Assembly: GCA_963734865.1 (NCBI GenBank)
Contig: CAVTIV010000007.1
Span: 434,001-498,000 of the forward strand
Direction of reading: 5' to 3'
Origin: CBDCUW01 sp963734865
GTDB lineage: Bacteria; Planctomycetota; Planctomycetia; Pirellulales; Pirellulaceae
Length of the DNA: 64,000 nucleotides
Part shown: in pieces, positions 39,606 to 49,434 of the stretch
Layout: every line of letters starts with the position of its first letter
Numbering within the stretch: position 1 is the stretch's first letter
Made by a program: the position numbers and the translations under genes
The notes under the pieces: generated by a model
Told to the model about the DNA's origin: nothing
Databases searched by the model: none
Seen by the model: the letters and a program-made list of their open reading frames with translations, nothing else

Positions 39606-39797
39606 GTTTGAGCTGCTCCTGGGCGGTTAGGCCGCAAAGGCCGTTTCCGTGAATGAGACTTTGTTTGGCGTGATAACAAAAATGACGAAATTCGATGACC
39701 AACCGAGGATGCTCAGTCGGTCAGGGAGGATTCGGTCATTGAATGAACTGATGAAGCGGTGTGATGAACACAAAACAAGAGACAACGGTGTACCGAT

Positions 39798-42700
39798 CTA
39801 AATCGGCCGTTTCTCCAACTGCATGTTCAGGGCCAGACCGCGGATCTCGTTGGTCAACACGTCAAAACTGGCCGGCGTGCCGGCTTCGAGCGTGTTTTCA
39901 CCTTTGACCATCGATTCGTAAATCTTGGTTCGTCCTTCGACGTCGTCGCTCTTGACGGTCAGCAAGCTCCTGCAGGATGTACGCCGCACCGTAAGCTTCC
40001 AATGCCCAAACTTCCATTTCGCCGAACCGCTGACCGCCGAAGCGGGCCTTGCCGCCAAGCGGTTGCTGTGTGATCAGCGAGTACGGTCCGGTGCTTCGGG
40101 CGTGAACCTTGTCGTCGACCAAGTGATGCAGTTTCAGCATGTAGATGTAGCCGACGGTCGTCTCCTGCTCCATCGGTTCACCGGTGCGTCCATCCGGTCA
40201 GGCGAATCTTTCCGTGTGCCGGCAGTCCGGCTTCGGCAAGGCACTGGTTGATATCGCTCTTCGCTGGCACCATCAAACACCGGCGTGATCGCTTGGAAGC
40301 CGAGCTTGGCTCCGGCCCAACCGAGGTGCGTCTCGAGGATCTGCCCCACATTCATACGGCTGGGAACACCCAGCGGGTTGAGCATGATCTGGATCGGAGT
40401 CCCATCGGGCAAGAATGGCATGTCCTCGATCGGCAAGATCTTGGCGATTACACCCTTGTTACCGTGACGACCAGCCATCTTGTCGCCGACACTGATCACA
40501 CGCTTGGTCGCGACGTACACCTTGACCATTTGCAGAACGCCGCTGCGAAGTTCATCACCACGTTTCATGCTGTTGAGCTTGCGATCGCGAACATCGATCG
40601 CCGCTTCGACGTTGGACCACTGTTGTGTGAAGACCCTCTCGACCTCTTTCTGCTTGGCGTCGCCCTTGACCTGATCGAGAATGTGCTCGATCCGGAACGA
40701 ACTGGCTCGTTCGGCAACAAACTTCGGATCCTGGCCGTCGGCCAACGGGGTGCCGGTTGCATCCTTCAGCTTCACCCCACCGACCTCTTCCAGGTCGCGC
40801 ACAAGCGCCTCGAAAGTGCTGGCGATCTCGGCATTGCCTTCGCTTTCGAATTCCTTCAACTCTTTCTCGAAGACCTTTCGCTCGTCTTCGGAGAGACTCA
40901 TGCGGCGTGAAAACTTCTGCGTGTCGATGACGATTCCTTCGATCCCCGAGGGAACTTCCAGCGAATCGTTCTTCACGTCTTCGCCGGCACGGCCAAAGAT
41001 CGCGTGCAGCAGTTTTTCTTCCGGAGTCAGCTCGGTTTTGCTCTTCGGGCTGACCTTGCCGACCAGGATATCGCCCGGCTTGACATAGGTACCCACTTGC
41101 ACGATTCCCGTTTCGTCCAGGTTGCGCAAGCGCCTTTTCTGAAACATTCGGGATGTCGCGAGTGAATTCTTCGCGACCAAGTTTGGTTTCGCGAATCTCG
41201 ACGTCAAAGTCTTCGATGTGGATCGACGTGTAAGTATCGTTGCGAACCAGTTCTTCGCTAATGATGATCGCGTCTTCGTAATTGTAACCGTCGAACGACA
41301 TGAAGCCGACCAAGCACGTTTCGGCCGAGCGCCAATTCGCCGTTCTGGGTCGCAGCACCATCGGCGATGATCTGGGACTTTTCAACCTTGTCACCGACAT
41401 TGACGATCGGCCTTTGATTCAAACAGGTCCGCTCGTTGAGCCCTTGGTACTTTTTCAAGTCGTAGTGGTCGCTACCGATCTCGATCCGAGTCGAGTCGCA
41501 ATAGGTGACCTTTCCGGCACGACGGGCACGGACGACCATGGCACTGTTGCGTGCGACTTCACGCTCCATGCCGGTTCCCACGATCGGCGGTTCGGCGACC
41601 AGCAGCGGTACCGCTTGACGCTGCATGTTCGAGCCCATCAAGGCCCGGTTGGCGTCGTCGTGCTCAAGGAACGGAATCAAACCGGCCGAGACACCGACCA
41701 TCTGGGCCGGCGCGACGTCCATGTAATCGACCTGGTCGGCTGGACAATCTCGAAGTCGCTGCGGAAGCGGGCGATCATGTTCGGCCCGGCCACCAAGGCG
41801 CCATCTTTCACCTCGGTATCGGCCGGAGCAACGTACGATTCGCTCTCCTCGTCGGCCCGCAACCAAACGGTATCCTCGGTGACCTTGCCGTTCTTTGATC
41901 TGGCGATAGGGCGTGATCAGAAAACCGTAGTCGTCGACACCGGCAAAGATCGCCAGCGAACTGATCAGACCGATGTTCGTCCCTTCCGGCGTTTCGATCG
42001 GACAGATTCGACCGTAGTGCGAAATGTGAACATCGCGAACTTCGAACCCGGCTCGTTTTCGGTTCAATCCACCCGGGCCCAGTGCCGACAGACGACGCTC
42101 GTGAGTCAACTGGCTTAGCGGATTGGTCTGGTCAACGACCTGCGAAAGCTCGCCGCGACCAAAGAAGTAATCGATCGCCGCCGAAACGCTCTTGGGATTG
42201 ATCAGCGAGCGAGGCGACATGTCCTGGGCATCTTTGATACTCATCCGTTCCTGGACCGTACGACGAAGCTTCAAGAAGCCCTTTCGCAGTTCTTCACAGG
42301 CCAGCTCGTCGATCGTCCGCAAACGACGATTGCCCAAGTGGTCGATGTCATCGATCTCGGCACCGCTCTCGGGATCAAACAGATCGATCAGGTAGCGAAT
42401 CGCCGAGATCATGTCGTCGGGACGAAGCGTCATCTCCGTCTTCGGCTAACGCCCAAACCCAGCTTCCGGTTCAGACGGAAACGGCCGACTTTTCCCAGTC
42501 GATATCGATTGTCGTCGTAGAACTTTTCGGTGAACAGCGTGCGTGCCTTTTCCAATTGCGGCGGGTTGCCCGGTCGCAATCGCTGGTAGATCCGCAACAA
42601 CGCCTCTTCGTGGCTGGCCGTATTGTCATCCGATCAAGGTATTGAAGATCAGCGGAATTTTCGGCGCTTCCATCGCTTCGATGCTGGTCACGCCCGCGGT

Positions 42701-43532
42701 GCAGATCGTTTCGGCAACCTCTTTGGTGATCTTGTGTCCCGCTTCGACGATGATCTCACCGGCGCGATCGCTGATCCGCTGGGATAGACCACATCGTCGA
42801 CGGCGATCTTGCCTTCGATCTTCGCCGGCACTTCGACCGCCACTGATCTTCAGCGTCTTGGTTTCGTAAAACGCGTTCAACAGATCGGTATCGGTGGAAA
42901 ACTTCGGGTCCATCGCACGCAACAGCGTCGTGGCCGCAAATTTACCACTCTGGTCGATTCGGACCGTCAGCGCATCCTTCTTCGTGACGTTGACTTCGAT
43001 CCACGAACCACGTTCGGGAATCACGCGACAACTCGGCAGCTTACGATCGGTCGTGGTGTCCTGCTCGAGTACAAAGTCGACTCCGGGACTGCGGTGCAAC
43101 TGGCTGACCACCACTCGCTCGGCACCGTTGATAATGAACTCGCCGCCACCCATCATGATCGGCAAGTCACCGAGGTAGACCTCTTCCTCATGCGGCTCTT
43201 CGCGATTCAGACGCAACCAAATCCGCAGCGGACGCCCGTAGGTCAGCCGCAGTTGGCGGCATTCTTGACTGGTATAGCGAGGTTTACCGAGTTCGTAGTA
43301 CAGGTACTCCAGCGTCGTATTGCCGTCATAACTACTGATCGGAAAGATCTCGCGAAGCACACTCTCCAAACCCTGATTCTTTCGCTTTTTCGGTTCCGCC
43401 TCTTCCTGCAAGAAAGCGGCATACGAAACGGTCTGAAGTGCGGTCAGATCGGGCAGCTCGAAACGTGCCGAGTCCGGTGCCGAAATGACGTATGCTCGTG
43501 GGCTCAAGTCGACGCTTGGTCGTGGTTGCCAT
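39798..43532 (-). CDS. rpoB: RNA polymerase subunit beta (frame broken by about twelve one-base indels)
   Basis: Starts at ATG 43532 behind AAGGAG (product MATTTKRRLEPTSIRHFGTG); a longer frame from 43663 is not the real start. Homology continues to the stop at 39798 (about 1244 residues). Seen: LRLNREEPHEEEVYLGDLPIM, GAERVVVSQLHRSPGV, SQLTHERRLSALGPGGLNRKRAGFEV (region of rifampicin cluster), ICPIETPEGTNIGLI, SFDGYNYEDAI, KLVAxRHGNKG-type GDKMAGRHGNKG, GVPSRMNVGQILETHLG, GGKARFGGQRFGEMEVWALEAYGAA. Indels near 43462, 42838, 42781, 42630, 42444, 41895, 41739, 41312, 41128, 40256, 40195 and 39965. Almost all read as doubled or lost third codon bases. No rplKAJL genes precede it in this window; the upstream neighbour is divergent. 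Confidence 0.92.
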
Positions 43533-44087
43533 CGTTGATGAAAGCTCCTTCGAAAGCCAATTTTTGGGTAACGACCCGGTTGAATATCGTGGCGGCGTGA
43601 GTCGAGACGTTCAGCGCAAACCGTCAGCCCGTTGGTTACGAGCTTGGAAATAGAAATTGCCATTCCGATACGGCGATTGCGCAGGCCGGTGCGGGAGAAT
43701 TGGGCAAATTTGGAGGTGGAACGCTTTAACTGGGCCGGTGATCACTCTCAAAACCTAACAGATCGATCAAATCACGAAAAGGGCAAGTCGCACAATCTGG
43801 CGCGATTTGTGCTGTAGCGACCCCCGGCGCCGCAAATCCCCGTGCTGATAGCAATTCCATCGCTAATCGCCCCACCCATTCTCGCGCCGGTGGATCGCCC
43901 AACATCGATACACGAGATGCTTTTTTCTGGAGGCATATCAGGCACCCCCCTCGACAGAGTGAATCGCGAATCGAATTCCAGCCCAGCGAGGTTGCGGCCC
44001 GTTTCTCGCCCCGTCTCCCGGCCGCTGCGGAATCTCGTTTATAACGTGCCACTTCCCCCAACCGAATTTCCTGCGAGACGGCCGACC
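43533..44087. other. Divergent upstream region of rpoB and the deoxyhypusine-synthase-like gene
   Basis: 555 bases. The plus-strand frame of the next gene is open through most of it (from a GTG at 43842), but the predicted extension is Pro/Arg-rich and absent from the usual family start, so I treat it as non-coding. A minus-strand frame at 43726-44061 also looks random. The rpoB promoter must lie here. Confidence 0.4.
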
Positions 44088-45056
44088 GTGAATGTATCCG
44101 ATTTCCTTGACCGGCATTACCGACACTTCAACGCCCGCGAAATGCTTGCCGCGGCGCGCAGTTATCGTGATTTCGTCTCGCCCGCCCAGGGTGGTCGAAT
44201 GATGGTCACTCTCGCCGGCGCGATGAGCACCGGGGAGTTGGGGATCTCGCTGGCCGAGATGATCCGCCAAGGCAAGGTCCACGCGATCTCATCGTCGGCG
44301 GCCAACTTGGAAGAGGACATTTTCAATCTGGTGGCACACGATGAGTACCGGATCATCGAAGACTGGCGTGCGCTCTCGGGCGAGGACGAAGTTCGGCTCC
44401 GCGACGAAGGTTTCAATCGTGTGACCGACACTTGCATCCCGGAAACCGTGATGCGACACATCGAGAAGCGATTGACCGTGCGGTGGCAGCAGGCCGCCGA
44501 GGCGGGCGAAGCTCGTCTGCCGGCAGAATTCATGTTCGAGTTGCTCGATGACGACGACTTCACCCAACACTTTCAGGTTCCCCGCGAACACAGCTGGGTC
44601 GCCGCCGCCAAAGATGCTGGCATTCCTGTCTTCGTTCCCGGCTTCGAGGACTCGACGCTGGGGAACATCTTCGCGGCGCGAGTGTTCGACGGCACGGTGG
44701 CCAATCACACCGCCGTCGCAACGGGCACCAAGCAGATGGAACGATTGATCCATTGGTATCAGCAGACGTCGACGCAAGGTCCGATCGGCTTCTTCCAGAT
44801 CGGCGGCGGAATCGCTGGGGATTTTCCGATCTGTGTGGTGCCGCTGCTGATCCAAGACTTGAAGCTCGACATTCCGCTGTGGGGATACTTCTGCCAGATC
44901 AGCGATGCGGTCACCAGTTATGGCGGCTACAGCGGCGCGGTTCCGAACGAAAAGATCACCTGGCAGAAGCTCTCGCTGGAAGCGCCAAAATTCATGATCC
45001 AAAGCGATGCCTCGATCGTGGCGCCGCTCGTGTTCGCTTACGTGCTCGGTTGGTAA
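44088..45056 (+). CDS. Deoxyhypusine synthase family protein
   Basis: 322 residues from GTG 44088, giving the common bacterial start (NVSDFLDRHYRHFNAREML). Family marks: TLAGAMSTGELGISLAEMIR, SSAANLEEDIFNL, FFQIGGGIAGDFPICVVPLL, GYSGAVPNEKITWQKL with the active-site-type Lys, and a closing DASIVAPLVFAYVLGW. The eukaryotic and archaeal enzymes move the aminobutyl group of spermidine to a Lys of eIF5A using NAD. Bacteria lack eIF5A, and bacterial homologues are thought to make homospermidine or other polyamines. Which reaction applies here cannot be read from sequence. It is divergent from rpoB and 142 bases ahead of the pseudopilin operon. Confidence 0.88.
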   Translation: MNVSDFLDRHYRHFNAREMLAAARSYRDFVSPAQGGRMMVTLAGAMSTGELGISLAEMIRQGKVHAISSSAANLEEDIFNLVAHDEYRIIEDWRALSGEDEVRLRDEGFNRVTDTCIPETVMRHIEKRLTVRWQQAAEAGEARLPAEFMFELLDDDDFTQHFQVPREHSWVAAAKDAGIPVFVPGFEDSTLGNIFAARVFDGTVANHTAVATGTKQMERLIHWYQQTSTQGPIGFFQIGGGIAGDFPICVVPLLIQDLKLDIPLWGYFCQISDAVTSYGGYSGAVPNEKITWQKLSLEAPKFMIQSDASIVAPLVFAYVLGW

Positions 45057-45198
45057 ACCACCCGCTGGGAGGCCACGACGGTTGTAGTGGTTGTAGCGGC
45101 GCGATCCGACCCGTTTTCGCCAAGACTTGAGCGGGCTGTCGATCCTCGTGACGTAGATTTCATGGGGAAAACACAGACTCTCGGAAAACGCAGTAGGC

Positions 45199-45738
45199 AT
45201 GACCAACCGTCGTCGCGGATTGAGCATGATCGAATTGACGATCGTGATTCTCATTTTGGGTATCATGGCCGCGATCGCTGCGCCACGATTTGCCGATACG
45301 GTGCGAGCAACCAAACTGCATGCGGCCGCAAACCAGCTAGCCGCACACATCGATTACATCCGCAGCGTGGCAGTCAACGAAGCCCGCACGACCACGCTGT
45401 TGTGCGACAACTCGCTGCACTCCTATGGCAGCGACGAAGTTGATTTCCCGGAGCGTCGCGGAGAACGATTGTACGTTCTGATGCGCGAAGTTTACGATCC
45501 GCAGTTCGTGTTGACGGCCAACTTCGATTCAAAAACCACGCTCTCATTCGACTTTGAGGGCGTACCCAAGGTGGGCACCACGCCACTGGTCTCGGGAACG
45601 ATCACGATCGGATTGGGCAATGAAAAATTCCAAGTGCTGATCGCGGCCGGTACGGGCGAAACGACGGTCTCCCGCGTCGCAGTCGATGGCAAGACTCTCG
45701 CTGAAAATGGCTCGTTTTCCGAGGCGGTGCCGAAATGA
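45199..45738 (+). CDS. GspH-like pseudopilin
   Basis: 179 residues. Class III (type IV pilin-like) leader with a basic start and prepilin-peptidase site before the hydrophobic helix: RRRG|LSMIELTIVILILGIMAAIAA. The Glu at position 5 of the mature protein is present. The rest is a beta-rich globular domain as in GspH/FimT (AANQLAAHIDYIRSVAVNEA, then strands to the end). First gene of a four-gene operon of pilin-like proteins; its stop overlaps the next start (ATGA). It is likely part of a type II secretion pseudopilus or a related filament. Confidence 0.88.
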   Translation: MTNRRRGLSMIELTIVILILGIMAAIAAPRFADTVRATKLHAAANQLAAHIDYIRSVAVNEARTTTLLCDNSLHSYGSDEVDFPERRGERLYVLMREVYDPQFVLTANFDSKTTLSFDFEGVPKVGTTPLVSGTITIGLGNEKFQVLIAAGTGETTVSRVAVDGKTLAENGSFSEAVPK

Positions 45739-46787
45739 TCCAACGATCCGGTTATTCACTGATCGAATTGGTCGCCGCATTGATCGCAGCGACGGTGCTT
45801 GTTGCGTCACTTGCGGGCACGATTGTGATCACCACGGAACTGCTAGAGGCTCCTCCGGATGATCAAGCGGCATGGCACGACCGCGAAATCGCCGATCGCT
45901 TGGCCGCCGACCTGCGGTACGCGACCGATATCGACGAATCCTACAGCTACGGCTTCCAGATCTCCAAACCTGACCCCGACACCGGGACCCGTCAGACGGT
46001 TTCCTACCAATCCTATAGCAACGGTTTGACTCGTCAGATCGATGGCGGGGCGGTTGTTTCGTTTGATCCCGAAGCACCCAGTCAACAATTCCAGGTCGAT
46101 GGATATTCCGCCCCCACGATGACGGCCTCCGCGAAGGTCGCCCGCCTGCGATCGTCCCAGACGGCGTCCACGACCGGCTCGGCGTCCAATCTCGCCATTG
46201 ACCTTCCACCAGGTTGCAAGAGTGGTGACTTGCTGCTGCTTTGCATTTCGGCAAAGACACCCTCGTCAATGTATCTTTCAGAATCGGGCTGGCAGACTTT
46301 GAGTGTGCAAAGCATCAACAACCTGCGACTGGTTACGGTCTATCGCAGCTACAACCCGGCGCAGGCCAACACAGTCACGATCGGCGTGAATCCGAGTTCC
46401 GCGATGTCCGCGGCGATCGTGGCGGTGGAGAACGTTGACCCTTCCACACCAATCGACTGGAGCAGGACCGACTCTGGTTACGCCTGGTCGTTTTCGCCCG
46501 GATCTCACCCCAGCCCGTTGGAGACCTCCGGATTTTCCCCGGGGCAATTGAATGTCCAGGTATTCGCCGCCGACGGTGATCCCTGGCTGGCTGGAACCTT
46601 GGGAATCGCATCGTTCACCGATGGAGCACGGGCAACAGGCGGGAAAATCGTCGGATCCATCTGTAACTCGGTCGGGATCGCGATCCGAAGCGGCCCCACA
46701 CCTTCCCTGTCCAACACGCCCCGTCTGTGGTTTCAGTCATCAGGTTTCTGGCTGCAGACGGGAATTCGACTGGAGGCCGCACCATGA
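45735..46787 (+). CDS. Prepilin-like protein with a C-terminal beta-sandwich-type domain
   Basis: 350 residues, overlapping both neighbours by ATGA. Prepilin leader RSG|YSLIELVAALIAATVLVASLAG, followed by a GspJ-like start (DREIADRLAADLRYATDI). From about residue 125 the protein carries a domain of about 220 residues unlike pseudopilins: LPPGCKSGDLLLLCISAKTP, SGWQTLSVQSINNLRLVTVY, NTVTIGVNPSSAMSAAIVAVE, DPSTPIDWS. This run of short strands with 'GDLLL', 'GW' and 'VTVY' resembles beta-sandwich modules of phage tail fibres and adhesins. It could be an exposed tip or binding module of the filament. Pilin identity is firm; the added domain's role is inference. Confidence 0.8.
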   Translation: MIQRSGYSLIELVAALIAATVLVASLAGTIVITTELLEAPPDDQAAWHDREIADRLAADLRYATDIDESYSYGFQISKPDPDTGTRQTVSYQSYSNGLTRQIDGGAVVSFDPEAPSQQFQVDGYSAPTMTASAKVARLRSSQTASTTGSASNLAIDLPPGCKSGDLLLLCISAKTPSSMYLSESGWQTLSVQSINNLRLVTVYRSYNPAQANTVTIGVNPSSAMSAAIVAVENVDPSTPIDWSRTDSGYAWSFSPGSHPSPLETSGFSPGQLNVQVFAADGDPWLAGTLGIASFTDGARATGGKIVGSICNSVGIAIRSGPTPSLSNTPRLWFQSSGFWLQTGIRLEAAP

Positions 46788-47398
46788 CACGCCTGGGCAG
46801 CACCCGATCGGGCCTGACACTTCTCGAAATCATGATTTCATTGATCCTGGTTTCGACCGTGCTGTTGGTCTCCCTGACCGCCTCGGCCAACCTGCTTCGC
46901 AACAACGCTCAGCGGCGCGCCGCGGTCGACGCCGAACAGTTCGCCGGGCAGATCCTCGATGAAATCTCCGCGCTGGATTTTCGCGATCGCGTGACACCGA
47001 TTTTCGGGCTCGAAACCGACGAGACAGCATCCGACCGAACCACTTATGACGATGTCGATGACTACCACGGGTATACCGCCAAGCCGCCGACTCACCGTGA
47101 TGGGACGGTGATCGAAGGCTTCGAGGACTGGTCGTTTTCGGTCGTCATCACGCCGGCCCAACCCGACACGACCGGGATCGTCACCAGCAAAGACGATCAA
47201 CAGCCATTGCGGTTCATCCACGTCATTTGCACAGCGCCCGACGGTACTCAAACCGAGGTCAGCACGCTCGTTTCCGATGTCCCCAGCAACATCCCCGAGA
47301 CAACCTCCTTCGAGAAATGGCGTCGCCTGAAGCTCAAGTTCAAGGATCGAGAATTATCGATCACGGCACCCCTACGAAACGCCCCCGATGCCCACTGA
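46784..47398 (+). CDS. PilV/GspI-like pseudopilin
   Basis: 204 residues from ATG 46784, which overlaps the previous stop; an upstream in-frame GTG/ATG would run deep into the previous gene. Prepilin site STRSG|LTLLEIMISLILVSTVLLVSLTASANL with Glu5, then the helix NNAQRRAAVDAEQFAGQILDEISALDF typical of GspI/PilV, and a beta domain ending WRRLKLKFKDRELSITAPL. Third gene of the pseudopilin operon. Confidence 0.83.
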   Translation: MTRLGSTRSGLTLLEIMISLILVSTVLLVSLTASANLLRNNAQRRAAVDAEQFAGQILDEISALDFRDRVTPIFGLETDETASDRTTYDDVDDYHGYTAKPPTHRDGTVIEGFEDWSFSVVITPAQPDTTGIVTSKDDQQPLRFIHVICTAPDGTQTEVSTLVSDVPSNIPETTSFEKWRRLKLKFKDRELSITAPLRNAPDAH

Positions 47399-47431
47399 GC
47401 CATTGCGTTGCTTACCGAATCGTTCCATCCA

Positions 47432-48749
47432 ATGAATCCCAGACCCCAGCCGATACGATTGCCGCCTGGCCGCTGCTGCCCACGGCGGCGCGGTGGTTAC
47501 GTCTACCTGGCCGTGCTGTTCACGACATTGGTCGTGGTCGCTTCGGTGGCGGCTGCTTTGTCGATCTCAACCTCCAGCCTACGGAGCGAGAATGACCGTT
47601 CCCGTCGGATCGGCGCTCTCCGCTTGGCCGAGGGGGAACTGCACCGCCAGGCGGCCATCATCAGGGCGAGCGGGCAATGGCGAACCGATGCCAAGAACGA
47701 CGTGTTTTCCGACTGGTATTCGCTCACAACCGATGGCACCGAGATGACCGGCTCGCCGCAAGCGCGCCACCGATTCACCGATCGCGACGGTCAACTGGAC
47801 GATGATGACCATGACTCGGCGGAATTGACGATTCACGTCAAGCTTGGTGGTTCCGAGGCCGCCATCACCGCAACCTTGGAATCCGACCCGATACCATTCG
47901 ATCTATTACGGTATTCCGTGACCGCCACGGACGACATTCGGATCGAACCGGACAAGGCCCTATCCTGTGAAAACCCTGTCCAGGTCGCGGATGACTGCAC
48001 ATCCGGCTTTTTGACGACACCGCGGTTGGAATGCAGCGGCAGCGTCACCGTCACCCTGCGTGGTGATCTGGCGGCTTCCGCGCTGAGCCTACCGAGTCGG
48101 GATACACTCAATGACTACATCGCGATCGGTACCGAGATTCCCTTCGCCTCGATCCCCGAACAAAGTGGCGATTTGTTGATTCAAGACATCGTCCTCTCGC
48201 CGACACTCAATCCCTATGGCGCGACCGACCCGGCGGGCGTCTATTGGTTCGATGCCCGCGGCAAAACCGTCAGGATCTGCGCACTGCCGCGTGGACGCGA
48301 CGCTCGCCATTCGCGATGCCTCGCGGATCGAAATCAGCGGCGGCATCAGTTGGAACTTTCCGACCGATCCCGATGCGATTCTGGTCAGCGATTCCGAGAT
48401 CAGGCTGACGGACATCGAGATGACTCTTGACGAGGCGACACGTGGCACGAACTTCAACCCCAGTTCGTCGCCGTATCGACAGACTCTTTCCAATGCCAAT
48501 AGCAGCGACGTCTACCCGACCGAACTTCGCGGGGTCATTTACACCACGAGCAACTTGCAACTTGACCCGTTAGTTGATGACGCGTCCCTCCATGTCACCG
48601 GTGCGATTGTTTGTCGTGACTTAAGAGTTTACGGCAACATGACGGTCACTGAACTGAATGAGTTAAGTGACAACCCGGTGGTGGGTTTATCCGATCCGAT
48701 CCCGATGCGGTTTGTCCGAGGGACTCAGCGCCGAATCCCATCGCCGTAG
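47432..48749 (+). CDS. PilX/GspK-like membrane-anchored pilus-associated protein, frame broken near 48290
   Basis: Starts at ATG 47432, 33 bases after the previous gene. N-terminal basic segment and one hydrophobic helix (GGYVYLAVLFTTLVVVASVAAAL) followed by RRIGALRLAEGELHRQAA, as in PilX/GspK minor pilins, though the prepilin Glu5 is not present. The first frame continues to ICALPRGRD; the real product changes frame at about 48290 and goes on with VDATLAIRDASRIEISGGIS and a beta-rich region to 48749. One extra third-position base (CTG/CTC written CTGC) explains the break; the joined protein is about 438 residues. Last gene of the pseudopilin operon. Confidence 0.72.
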
Positions 48750-48857
48750 CCATTCCGATTCTTCAATCTCTTGATCTTGACGAAACTGGCGAATCAGCGA
48801 CAACGTTGACTCGAGAGTTGCCACGGGGTGGGATCGTTCCGGGAGGGATCATTCGCG

Positions 48858-49415
48858 ATGTCAACGGATGAAACGAAATGGTACGCATTGCTGGATGACC
48901 TGCATCTTTCGCCGCTCAAGATTGCGATCGTGGTCGCCGGTGGCGGCAGTGGTGCGATCGGTCATTGCTTTCGCCGCCAAGGTGCGTCCCGTACGTTTGT
49001 TGAAGCGGTGATTCCCTATTCGCGCGCCGCAATGACCGACTATCTTGGCGGCAAGTCGATCGATTCCAACGCATCACCGTCGACGGCAATGCATCTATCC
49101 GAGCGTGCCTACCAACGCGCCGTCGGATTGTGCGATACCAACGAAGCAAATATCGCTCATGTCGGCCTCTCGCTCGTCGCAGCCCTGCCAACCGATCCGC
49201 CACGCCGCGGCCAGGATCGCATTCATGTCGCACTGCAGTCGCACCAGTCACGATGGCAATGGTCCCTCAAACTTGCCACGAACGCGTTCACTCGTTCGTT
49301 CGCAGAAACGATCAGCGATGAAATGCTATTCAAGGCACTGGCGACACTCGCCCAGAAACACTGCAACGACAGCTTTTTTGTCGACGCGGGACTGACGATC
49401 GAAACGACACCGTGA
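48858..49415 (+). CDS. CinA C-terminal domain-like protein
   Basis: 185 residues from ATG 48858, with GGGAGGGATC upstream. The single domain resembles the CinA C-terminal (nicotinamide-nucleotide amidohydrolase) family: KIAIVVAGGGSGAIGHCFRRQGASRTFVEAVIPYSRAAMTDYLGG and SERAYQRAVGLC, then VAALPTDPPRRGQDRIHVAL. The classic PncC pattern 'ESxTGG' near the start is here VVAGGGSG, so the active-site Ser/Thr context differs and deamidase activity is not assured. In some planctomycete proteins this domain is fused to a nucleotidyltransferase. Stands between the pseudopilin operon and purF. Confidence 0.65.
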   Translation: MSTDETKWYALLDDLHLSPLKIAIVVAGGGSGAIGHCFRRQGASRTFVEAVIPYSRAAMTDYLGGKSIDSNASPSTAMHLSERAYQRAVGLCDTNEANIAHVGLSLVAALPTDPPRRGQDRIHVALQSHQSRWQWSLKLATNAFTRSFAETISDEMLFKALATLAQKHCNDSFFVDAGLTIETTP

Positions 49416-49434
49416 GAAACACGATTTGTCAGAT

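Noticed and set aside
35208..43532. Inteins, introns or programmed frameshifts as cause of the broken rpoB and rpoC frames
   Set aside because: No inserted blocks are present; homology is continuous and breaks are single bases at many unrelated sites without slippery sequences or structures in common.
43842..44087. Longer N-terminus for the deoxyhypusine-synthase-like protein
   Set aside because: The extra 82 residues are Pro/Arg-rich and unlike any family N-terminus; the family start fits GTG 44088.
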